From: an uncultured Aquimarina sp.
GTDB lineage: Bacteria; Bacteroidota; Bacteroidia; Flavobacteriales; Flavobacteriaceae
Direction of reading: 5' to 3'
Assembly: GCF_947500065.1 (NCBI RefSeq)
Contig: NZ_CANMQT010000003.1
Span: 434,001-498,000, forward strand
Length of the DNA stretch: 64,000 nucleotides
In this document: one piece after another, positions 44,421 to 52,800 of the stretch
How the letters are laid out: each line of letters opens with the position of its first letter
Position numbering within the stretch: position 1 is the stretch's first letter
Made by a program: the position numbers and the translations under genes
The notes under the pieces: model-generated
What the model was told of the DNA's origin: nothing
The model's input: the letters and a program-made list of their open reading frames with translations, nothing else
The model's database searches: none

Positions 44421-47405
44421 TTACAATTTAATATCCTTTTTGTCTTTTTCGTAATTAAATAGGTGGTCGATATCCATTTCTTTAACATCACCTAACTTAG
44501 ATAACGCCTTCATATTAACATCCTTTTTATTACCAATCACCAATACATTATAATTTTCTCCACTAATGTTATCATTAAAAAATGATTTAAGATCAGCAAG
44601 CGTCATATTTTTAATAGTATTATACATCTCCTCACGATTATCATTATCTATCCCTCTTTTCTTAAGACTCTCGTATGTCCAGAAGATATTAGATTTTGTA
44701 ATACGTTGCGCAGCTATCTTTTTAAGGGTAGCTTCTTTTGCTTGATTAAATTGCTCTTCTGCCTCAGGCATGTCTGTCATCAGCTCCATCATCGCATCAA
44801 CAGCTTGTGGCATTTTATTAGCTTGTGTTCCTACATACGCCATTACATAATCTGATTCTCCAGCTTCTCTAGCTTGACTATAGCTAGAAAATGCCGAGTA
44901 TGCTAAAGATTTAGATTCACGTATTTCCTGGAATACAATAGAAGATAATCCACTACCAAAATAAGTGTTAAATAATCTAGAAGCTGCCATTTTCTTAGGA
45001 TCAAACTCTGCTCCTTTTGCTAATAATAACATTTCACTCTGTACCATATCATAATCCACAAAGTACACATTACCACCAGTTTCTTTTTCTACATATGTTG
45101 TTTTCTCCGGATAATCTACTAATTCAGATGCTACGATATGATTTTTATCTAAAGAAGCAATTGCTGCATCTAGATCTTTACCATAATAGAAAATACGTTG
45201 TTTGAAATTACGTAATTCTTTTACTTTATCTACTAAATCCTGTGGATTAACAGCTTGTAATTCTGATGCAGTATAAATATTACGTAAACGAGAATTCTCT
45301 CCATATTTACCATAATTCATAAGACCATTCCAGAAAATATTACCCTTCTGAGTTTTTCCGTCCTTACGTCCTTTCAATATTTTATCTACATATTTATTAT
45401 ACGTCTCTTGATTAGGCACAGCATTGTTCCATAAGTGCTCTAATAATGCTAATCCACCATCTAGGTTTTCTTTTAATCCAGAAATACCTACATACGTCTT
45501 ATCATTAGCAGAATTCACATAATAGCTAATTCCTAATTTATAAAACTCTTGCTTAAGCTGCTCTGGAGTATATTTATCAGTTCCTAAATAATCTAAATAT
45601 CCAGCGGCAAGTGATACCTTACGGTCATGATCTTGTCCCATATCAAAAATGATATTAAGGTTAAACAAATCATTATTTGGATTTTCTATATAAGATACTG
45701 CTAAACCATTACTAGTTTTACTCTCTTTGATTGCAGCTTTATAATCTACATATTGAGGAGTTAACGCTGGAGCTTTTGTTTTATTAAACTCTTGTAAGAA
45801 TGTTGATTCTTTACCTCTGTTTAATTCGATAGGTGTAATACCTGGGTTTTCCACCTTTACAATACTCTTATCTTCTCCTTTTATCTTATGCACTTCTACA
45901 TAATTATTACCATATACATTATTTGCAAATGCTACTACCTGCTCCTTAGTAATCTCTTTCATTTCATCTAGCATCACCAGTCTATTTTTCCAATCTTGGA
46001 AACCGATAAAAGCATCTAAATATGCGTATGCTGTAGAAGAGGCATTTTCATACTGTCTGATTCTAGATAAACGTAAATCATTAATTACAGCATCTAATAA
46101 CCAATCTTCGAATTCTCCTTTTTTGATTTTTTCAATTTGTGCCAGTAGTAACTCTTTAACCTCATCTAAGGTCTGATCCTCTTTAGGAGAACCATATAGT
46201 AAATGGAATCCATAATCATTATCAAAATTAGTAAATGAAGATGCATTCTGTACTAATTGCTTTTGGTTTAGATTTAAATCAATTAATCCAGCTTGAGAAT
46301 TTGCAAGCATATAATCAATCAAAGTAACCATTACTTCTTGATCTGTTCCTTTTCCTTCTGTTCTAAACGCTACATAAATAGATTCTGCTGTAGGTCCGTA
46401 TACTTCTTTTTTAACAGAAGCTGTAAGTGGAGCCATTTCTGGGAATGTAGGATGCGTAACTTCTTTCTTTTCATATCCTCCAAAAGAAGCATTCACCTTC
46501 TTTATTGTAGCATCAAAATCAAGATCACCTACTAATATTACTGCCATGTTATTAGGTACATAATATTTATTAAAATATCCATGGATTGCTTCCATAGAAG
46601 GGTTTTTAAGATGCTCTGATATTCCGATTGTAGATTGAGTTCCGTATGGATGTGTTGGATACAAACCTTCTAAAACAGCAAAATACTGCTTACGTCCATC
46701 ATTATCTTGTCCTCTATTAAATTCTTCATATACAGCTTCTAATTCCGTATGAAATAAACGTAACACTAATTTGCTAAAACGCTCACTTTCTACGGTTAAC
46801 CATTTATCTAACTCATTAGCTGGTATTTTATTTACATATACCGTTTGTTCATTAGATGTAAAAGCATTGGTTCCTTCTGCTCCTAATGAACCCACCATTT
46901 TATCATATTCGTTAGCAATAGAAACTTTAGAAGCTTCTAGAGAAACCTCATCTATCTTCTTATAAATCTCTTTTTTCTTTACAGAATCTGTTTCTGCTTT
47001 GTGAGATTCATATAAATCAGAAATTTGTTTTAAAAAAACGCTTTCTTTTTCAAAATCCTGAGTTCCGATTTTATCGGTTCCTTTAAAGACCATATGCTCT
47101 AAATAATGAGCTAAACCTGTATTATCTGCTGGATCATATGTAGATCCTGCACGCACAGCTATTAGTGTCTGAATTTTTGGTTCTTCTTGATTTTTTCCTA
47201 AGTACACTTTTAGACCGTTATCCAATGTGTACAAACGTAATCCTGTTGGATCATTTGCAACAGTTTCATAAGAAAAACCAGCCGCATCAGTATGCTGTTC
47301 GACTTTTAGTTCTTCATCAGAAGTCGCATCTTGATTAGATGAATCCTTACAATTACTAAGCACTACGGCTATAGCTAATAGTAAGAGAAATTTTAATGAT
47401 TTCAT
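44421..47405 (-). CDS. M16 family zinc peptidase lipoprotein (two-repeat pitrilysin type)
   Basis: A 994-residue lipoprotein with lipobox LSNC (Cys19). The first M16 unit carries the inverted zinc motif H-x-x-E-H as HYLEHMVFKG, His100 to His104, with the distal Glu in ELEAVYEEFNRG. The second half (about 540-990) is an inactive-type M16 repeat with the substrate-binding SRLFNTYFGSGLSSIVFQEI. Such proteins degrade peptides in the periplasm or at the outer membrane. The gene stands alone between two copies of the same terminator hairpin. Its closeness to the Cys-rich peptide operon invites the idea of peptide processing or resistance, which is inference. Confidence 0.93.
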   Translation of the reverse strand: MKSLKFLLLLAIAVVLSNCKDSSNQDATSDEELKVEQHTDAAGFSYETVANDPTGLRLYTLDNGLKVYLGKNQEEPKIQTLIAVRAGSTYDPADNTGLAHYLEHMVFKGTDKIGTQDFEKESVFLKQISDLYESHKAETDSVKKKEIYKKIDEVSLEASKVSIANEYDKMVGSLGAEGTNAFTSNEQTVYVNKIPANELDKWLTVESERFSKLVLRLFHTELEAVYEEFNRGQDNDGRKQYFAVLEGLYPTHPYGTQSTIGISEHLKNPSMEAIHGYFNKYYVPNNMAVILVGDLDFDATIKKVNASFGGYEKKEVTHPTFPEMAPLTASVKKEVYGPTAESIYVAFRTEGKGTDQEVMVTLIDYMLANSQAGLIDLNLNQKQLVQNASSFTNFDNDYGFHLLYGSPKEDQTLDEVKELLLAQIEKIKKGEFEDWLLDAVINDLRLSRIRQYENASSTAYAYLDAFIGFQDWKNRLVMLDEMKEITKEQVVAFANNVYGNNYVEVHKIKGEDKSIVKVENPGITPIELNRGKESTFLQEFNKTKAPALTPQYVDYKAAIKESKTSNGLAVSYIENPNNDLFNLNIIFDMGQDHDRKVSLAAGYLDYLGTDKYTPEQLKQEFYKLGISYYVNSANDKTYVGISGLKENLDGGLALLEHLWNNAVPNQETYNKYVDKILKGRKDGKTQKGNIFWNGLMNYGKYGENSRLRNIYTASELQAVNPQDLVDKVKELRNFKQRIFYYGKDLDAAIASLDKNHIVASELVDYPEKTTYVEKETGGNVYFVDYDMVQSEMLLLAKGAEFDPKKMAASRLFNTYFGSGLSSIVFQEIRESKSLAYSAFSSYSQAREAGESDYVMAYVGTQANKMPQAVDAMMELMTDMPEAEEQFNQAKEATLKKIAAQRITKSNIFWTYESLKKRGIDNDNREEMYNTIKNMTLADLKSFFNDNISGENYNVLVIGNKKDVNMKALSKLGDVKEMDIDHLFNYEKDKKDIKL

Positions 47406-47573
47406 TTAAATAGTTTAAGTTAATGTATGTTTAATGTTCTATTAAACGCAAAATGTTAACGTGTGTTACGTTTTTTGTGATTTTTTTAACACAAACAGTC
47501 CAATAATTGGATTTGATGTACTTAAAAACTCAAATTAACCTCTTAAACTATAGTAGCATGAATCATAATACAA

Positions 47574-47606
47574 AAAACGGGAAGCTATTGATAAGCTTCC
47601 CGTTTT
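47574..47606. terminator. terminator of the peptide operon, same stem as after the M16 gene
   Basis: A perfect 13-bp stem (47574-47586 and 47594-47606, core CGGGAAGCT / AGCTTCCCG) with a 7-nt loop and A/T runs on both sides. It ends the minus-strand peptide operon 24 bp after its last stop codon. The core is identical to the terminator at 44348-44381. Confidence 0.92.
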
Positions 47607-47629
47607 AAACTATTACAATAATTTAATTA

Positions 47630-47827
47630 CTAACAATTAATAATATCATTCCAGCTACAAGCCTGCCATTCATCGAATGATGCATGAGCACACCTTCCAT
47701 GACTATTTAAACAAGTCATAAACCCACAAGTTGGTAAACAAAGATCTTGTTCAAGCTTTCCTCCACTAATAGTTTTTTGCTCTGTTTTACTTAACGTTTT
47801 TCCTAAATTTGAAATGTTTTTTAACAT
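47630..47827 (-). CDS. GG-leader Cys-rich peptide precursor (bacteriocin-like), six Cys
   Basis: A 65-residue precursor. Residues 1-23 are a double-glycine leader (MLKNISNLGKTLSK, then EQKTISGG), the Bacteroidota version of the ComC/bacteriocin leader cut by C39-peptidase ABC transporters. The 42-residue core after GG contains six Cys (DLCLPTCGFMTC, HGRC, ACSWND and a C-terminal NC), which would allow three disulfides or other crosslinks. The leader is nearly identical to that of the peptide at 48545-48745. No C39 transporter or modification enzyme lies in the window, so export genes must be elsewhere. Activity could be antibacterial or signalling. Confidence 0.8.
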   Translation of the reverse strand: MLKNISNLGKTLSKTEQKTISGGKLEQDLCLPTCGFMTCLNSHGRCAHASFDEWQACSWNDIINC

Positions 47828-47851
47828 GATTTATATATTTAAAATTATTAT

Positions 47852-48487
47852 TTACTGACAATAAACTGTACAAGAAGCTCCTGAGAAAAGACCTCCTTCA
47901 TTGAAATTCATATAACCGGTAAGACCTTGAGCTTGACAGTTTAATAGATTCAAAGCATTCGAACACTCAACCTGTGGTGAATCGGTTAACAATTCTACGA
48001 TCATACCAGCTACCGGTAGAATCAAACAAGGCCAACAAAATTTCTGTGCAACATCAACTTGATTATTATTAGTACTTAATTTGATCCCTTTTAACGTATG
48101 CCCTAGACTGGTAATCACATCAAAAGTATATCCTCTACCGGATTTTGTAAGATTAACTATTTCAATAAATTCTCCCGTCTTAACATGTTCAAGTCTTTTT
48201 ATACCTCTATGTTCTGAAAACGTTATTTGATTCATGAATTCTTCTGAAGGAATCATATTATATTGGAATCTTCCTCCTTCATATTTTGCTGCCTCTCCTT
48301 TATCATTAACCAAAAAATGATAATCCTCATATGAAACACTATAATCTGAAGAATTGCGTTTTTCTAGCGATACATTTTCTAATGCTTGTGTTTCAATACT
48401 ATCGTCTTTAGAACAGCTAATAACAAATATTGATAGGCAGAATACTAAGATTGATTTTTGAAGTATATTGAGATTTAATTTTTTCAT
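47852..48487 (-). CDS. Cys-rich lipoprotein between two GG-leader peptides
   Basis: A 211-residue lipoprotein with signal peptide and lipobox VISC (Cys25), followed by SKDD. The middle (about 50-145) is polar and beta-rich (YSVSYEDYHFLVNDKGEAAKY, KTGEFIEIVNL). The last 60 residues have six Cys (KFCWPCLIL, VECSNALNLLNC, ASCTVYC), and this tail resembles a short secreted Cys-rich peptide in composition. I do not recognise the family. In the operon it sits 24 bp before the downstream peptide and 57 bp after the upstream one; it might be an immunity protein, a receptor, or a peptide presented on the cell surface. Confidence 0.7.
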   Translation of the reverse strand: MKKLNLNILQKSILVFCLSIFVISCSKDDSIETQALENVSLEKRNSSDYSVSYEDYHFLVNDKGEAAKYEGGRFQYNMIPSEEFMNQITFSEHRGIKRLEHVKTGEFIEIVNLTKSGRGYTFDVITSLGHTLKGIKLSTNNNQVDVAQKFCWPCLILPVAGMIVELLTDSPQVECSNALNLLNCQAQGLTGYMNFNEGGLFSGASCTVYCQ

Positions 48488-48544
48488 TTTATTAAGTATT
48501 TTTAATTAAGTTTTATTTTATTTTTTTCTGAAATTTAACGTGAA

Positions 48545-48745
48545 TTACTCTTCACAGCAAAATGAATGAATTTGTGAATTACAAGGTGTTAACCCGATTA
48601 CTAGACCACTACCGGGATCAACAACCGTTACATTGTAAAAACACATATGTTCATCTTCTGAAGGAGCATGTAATAACCCTCCTTTAATTGATTTCTGCTC
48701 GTTTTTATTTAGCCTCTTTCCTAAGTTTGAAATGTTTTTTAACAT
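48545..48745 (-). CDS. GG-leader Cys-containing peptide precursor (bacteriocin-like), four Cys
   Basis: A 66-residue precursor and the first gene of the three-gene operon. The leader (MLKNISNLGKRLNK, then EQKSIKGG) ends at residue 23 with the GG cleavage site. The 43-residue core starts LLHAPSEDEHMCFYNVTV and ends HSFCCEE, with four Cys including a vicinal pair. The leader is almost identical to that of the gene at 47630, and the DNA around both starts is also alike, while the cores share nothing obvious: a duplicated leader with diverging cores. Its promoter is probably the repeat-bearing region at 48856-48918. Confidence 0.8.
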   Translation of the reverse strand: MLKNISNLGKRLNKNEQKSIKGGLLHAPSEDEHMCFYNVTVVDPGSGLVIGLTPCNSQIHSFCCEE

Positions 48746-48855
48746 GATTAAAATTTAAAATTATGATGAATACTATGATCATTTAATGACACTCATAGCT
48801 TATGTCTATTCTTCGCGAAAGAATGTTTTATAACCAGAAAAAAGAAAATGAATCC

Positions 48856-48918
48856 CTTTTACTAATTATACTGCCCTGTTACCATAATTAGGATTCTGTT
48901 ACCCAAGAAAATTAGGTT
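48856..48918 (-). promoter_or_regulatory. promoter region of the peptide operon with two TGTTACC boxes, copy A
   Basis: On the plus strand TGTTACC occurs at 48877-48883 and 48897-48903, exactly 20 bp apart; next to it, CTTTTACTAATTAT (48856-48869) is the likely core promoter in the minus direction (ATAATTAGTAAAAG). Nearly the same block occurs at 61667-61730, upstream of the RHS operon, with the same 20-bp period but a different spacer. Two direct boxes two helix turns apart suggest binding of an activator, perhaps of LytTR type. It lies about 110-130 bp before the first peptide gene. Confidence 0.7.
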
Positions 48919-48954
48919 TTATTGTTAAAAAAGTATTAAACTAATAATCAAAGC

Positions 48955-48986
48955 AAAAAGCTCTTACATTTCTGTAAGAGCTTTTT
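48955..48986. terminator. terminator at the end of the RHS operon
   Basis: A perfect 14-bp stem AAAAAGCTCTTACA / TGTAAGAGCTTTTT (48955-48968 and 48973-48986) with a 4-nt loop. It ends the minus-strand RHS/immunity operon and separates it from promoter copy A. A related hairpin lies at the corresponding place of copy B (61777-61808). Confidence 0.9.
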
Positions 48987-49015
48987 ATTATTATTTGTTT
49001 TTATAATCAATGTGC

Positions 49016-49126
49016 TTCGAAGTTATAAACTTCGAGCAGCAGAGTAATTTCTTAAATGTTTTATTTCTTACTCATACCGGTACTAGTTACAAACTAGCAC
49101 CAGCGTGGGAATTTCTTCTAAGAAAT
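49016..49126. repeat. cluster of three hairpins, REP-like element
   Basis: Three small perfect hairpins follow one another in about 110 bp: TCGAAGTT-ATA-AACTTCGA near 49017-49035, CTAGTT-ACA-AACTAG at 49083-49097 with GGT/ACC flanks, and ATTTCTT-CT-AAGAAAT at 49111-49126. Hairpins 1 and 2 have the same layout (stem ending TT, 3-nt loop A-x-A, stem starting AA). The pattern recalls REP sequences moved by REP-associated (RAYT) transposases. The region is non-coding and sits directly after the putative immunity gene. Confidence 0.55.
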
Positions 49127-49127
49127 G

Positions 49128-49799
49128 TCAATTTGTATTTTTCTTACCCATATCTATAATTTCTTTTAAATCTTTTTTGCTAACTTCACTTAAAAATTTT
49201 GAATTACTTATAATTTCCTCAATATCAATAACATTTGAAAAATCTAAAAATTGACTATAATAATTAATCGTATTCAAATACCTGTAAAAATAAAATGGTT
49301 CTGTTTTTTCTTTATTCAAAGTCTTTGAAACTTTTTTAAAGTATTTTAAGTTTAAATCCCCAGCTAAAAAAAGGTTTATATTAGTTTGAAATTTAACCAA
49401 ATTATTTGAAGTTCTTTTACTTAATAATTTGTTTAAATTTAAATAATTAACATTAACTTTTTCTTTATAATAAAACTCATTCATAAAATCTAGAATACTT
49501 AATTTTAACAAATAACTTTTTCGCTTTAACAAATCATCTATTATATAATCATAGAATTTAACAGAGTAATAATCTATGTTAATTGCTAAATCAATTAGTT
49601 CCATTTTATGATCCATTGATATATTTTTTTTCATATTTACATTGATATAGTCAATGTAAATATGAAAATTTCTATCAGATTTAAAACATGAATAATTAGT
49701 GATAAAATAATTTCTAATCATTTCATCTTCAAGCAGCTTTATAATTTGATTAGCTTCTAACTCTTTTCCTTTACTTATTAGTTTTAAAATATCTTTCAT
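49128..49799 (-). CDS. putative immunity protein to the RHS toxin (helical, AT-rich)
   Basis: A 223-residue, all-helical-looking protein without signal peptide or membrane segments; Lys, Asn, Ile, Leu and Tyr dominate. It has no motif I recognise. It starts 7 bp after the stop of the RHS protein with a toxin-like tail, and its base composition is more AT-rich than the genes around it. Both are usual for immunity genes of polymorphic toxins. The helical repeats (KMELIDLAINIDYYSVKFYD, LNLNKLLSKRTSNNLVKF) could form a HEAT/ARM-like solenoid. The immunity role is inferred from position only. Confidence 0.6.
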   Translation of the reverse strand: MKDILKLISKGKELEANQIIKLLEDEMIRNYFITNYSCFKSDRNFHIYIDYINVNMKKNISMDHKMELIDLAINIDYYSVKFYDYIIDDLLKRKSYLLKLSILDFMNEFYYKEKVNVNYLNLNKLLSKRTSNNLVKFQTNINLFLAGDLNLKYFKKVSKTLNKEKTEPFYFYRYLNTINYYSQFLDFSNVIDIEEIISNSKFLSEVSKKDLKEIIDMGKKNTN

Positions 49800-49806
49800 A
49801 ATAAAA

Positions 49807-52800
49807 TTACCTTACATCTCCTCGACCCCTGTTTTTTCCTTTATTTCTTTGTCCTCTTCTCTTTTGTTCCTGTTCTATTCTCTTTTTAAGTTTTTTATCT
49901 CCACTTCTTATCGCTTCCTTCATTAAGGCTGCTAATTCCTCATCTGATAATGGAGACAATTCATCATCCCATTTTCCAGTTTTTCCTTTACCCATTTGAT
50001 GAATATAAGAATCAACCAAAGCAACATCATTAACAGTAAAACTTTGTATTACTGGTGGTGAATAAACTCCAGAAAAAGGCACTGATCTAGCGTCATATCT
50101 TGCAGTTGTTGATATTGGTCCTACAGTGGGCATATATCTTGGAGCTCTGCCATTTGGTAATACATGGTCAAGATACACAAAACCAGCTAAAGGTAATACT
50201 CCTATTCCAAATGCAGCAGCAGGTGCAGCGGCAGCGGTAGCTGCACCTGTTAAAGCAGGTGTTGAAATTGTTGGTAAAGTAACAGCCGAAGTTTCAGCCA
50301 AATTTGCAGTTAATGCAATTAATAATGCGGCTGAATTAGCTTGATTTAATTGGGTCAAATTTGAACTATTTCTATTAAGCGTAACCTCATCTAAACCTTG
50401 AATACCACTTGTATAATAATAAGCATAAGAACGTGCACCCCCATCATCAGGAATAAAGTTAGCTATTGGGTGAGGGTCTGCACAGTCAGTACATCCGCCA
50501 TCAGGGTCGACCTTACTGATTGGATTATTACCCATACCAAGATATGGACTATAGAACTCACCATAAGGATCTGTCGTTAACCACCTACCTATTCTACTAT
50601 CCCAAAGTCTTAATTCAAAAGCGTTTAAACCAGTTTCTGAGTCTTTCTCAGCAAATTCTCCTTGATACCCATATCGATAATCTCCTTCAATATTTTTATT
50701 GGGCATCGGCATCCCAAAAGGATAATAATCTGTTTTGCTAGTTAATGACAACGCATTGTCACCATCTTTCATCACCACAGCTCTTACATTCCCTAAATGA
50801 TCTGCAAGCTGATATACGTATTTACCATCAGAACGAGATCCGTTATCTCTCTTAAAAACACCTATCCTACCAGCACCATACACTGGATGTTCTTCTAGTT
50901 TCATCTGTGCGCGTCCTGGTCTGTAATAAATTGCCATTGGACTACCTGCTATATCTCTTACATAAATAGTCTGTATTAATTCACTGCCTATAAATGATTC
51001 TTTACGCACACGCTGTCCTCGATCATTATAATAAAAAGCAACTTTTTCCTTATTGGCTACCTGTAGATGTACATTATCTATCTCGGCACTCTGATATAAT
51101 TTATTGTATGCATTTAATATTCCAAAACCATTAGGGATCTCTCCATCATTACTAATATCTATGATAACATACACTTTAGCTCCTGTAGCCAGAAAATCAA
51201 AATTAATATGATCTACAATTCGATCGCAATAACTATGGGTATGATCCTGTGGGTTTATTACTATGGTTTCAATAATAGATCCATCTTCTTGCTTTAGTGT
51301 AATTGTGACACCTGCATTCATATCAATTACCTGATCAGATATGATACCATCATTAAAAACAGATCCCAATAATTGCTTTTGAAATAACAATACATCAAAT
51401 TCTAGCTTATGATGCGCATTTGCTACCGTTTTAAAGTCTGTTTTAATCGTATAGGTATTATTGGGTTGTACCCTATTATAAAAGTTAAACTGTAACCTAC
51501 CTTGATATGGGTCGCTGTTATCAAAATCTACGCAATATGGCGGTATATTGACTTCTTCATGAGAAATTGGTTCCCCGTTTATAATTTGTGGTAGTAACCC
51601 TGTAAAAACATCTTCCTGATCAGATTGGTTAGCTATAGAAACATGCCTCAATCCTTCAGATACCGTCCAATTACTATGTCTACCAGCTGTATTAAAATCT
51701 TCAAAAGCAAGTGTATGATACGTATTGGTATCTGTAGTAGTTAATTCACTAATTTTAGTAACCAATCCTGCAGCGTTATAGGCATACAGCACTTTATCTT
51801 GTTTATTGATTACCAATTGCCCTATACTATTATAGATATAATTACCTGACTCCTGATTTTTCAAATCGTTATATCGGTTTACATTGGTATTGTCATTTGT
51901 GTCCTCTACATGGTTTAATTGATTATTAATGCTACCGTAATGATATGTAAAATCATCCATCGCATTTGTACCATTGGCATCGGTAAAACCATTACGTTTT
52001 AATGTTTTTATATTACCATTAGCATCATAAGTTATATTACTAACTTTATAATCTTCGGCATTTTTGGTGTTCTCGTTTCTATAATTCGCATTAGTTAACC
52101 AGTTGTTTTTATTATAACTATATGAATAGGTACTAGGTTGTCCTACTTGGTTCTGCCACTGTACCGCTTGTATATTGCCATTAAACTGGTTTGGGCTAGA
52201 TGCATTTACTTGGGCAATAGGTGTTGGTGTATTTGTCCTTGTATAATCATTTCTATAATACTGAAGTGTCATACCAAAAACATCTGCAATAAAACCATTG
52301 GCACCATCCTGTCCTGGATCATTTTTCGTCTGTAATGAAGGGTGATTTATAGCCTTAAGTTGTCCGTTAAGATTATATACGTAATCTACACCTTGTAAAT
52401 TTTCAGCTAATTCTTTTCTAATTAATTGTCCTGTCTCATTATAAAAATACTTTGCCTGCTCTTCAAAATTTTCATTATCAATAGATGTAGCAACTCGTAT
52501 CAATTGTCCACCTACATTATACTCATAGTTGTGAATAAATCGTTCATCTTTGCTATGTCTTTGATAATCCACTTGTATTACTTGACCTGTAATAGCATCA
52601 TAGGTATAATCTGTTGTTTTCAAACAATCTAAGCCTGGTATATTTTGTATAATCCACTCTACTCTTCCGTATACATCATAACTGTACCAAGTTGTGGTTG
52701 TTTCTGGAGATTTTGTCTGGGTTTTTGATACATTACCTGATAAAAATGTTTGCTTGTATTCTTTTTCGGATAAGCCACATTTATTTAAATAATCAGCTAA

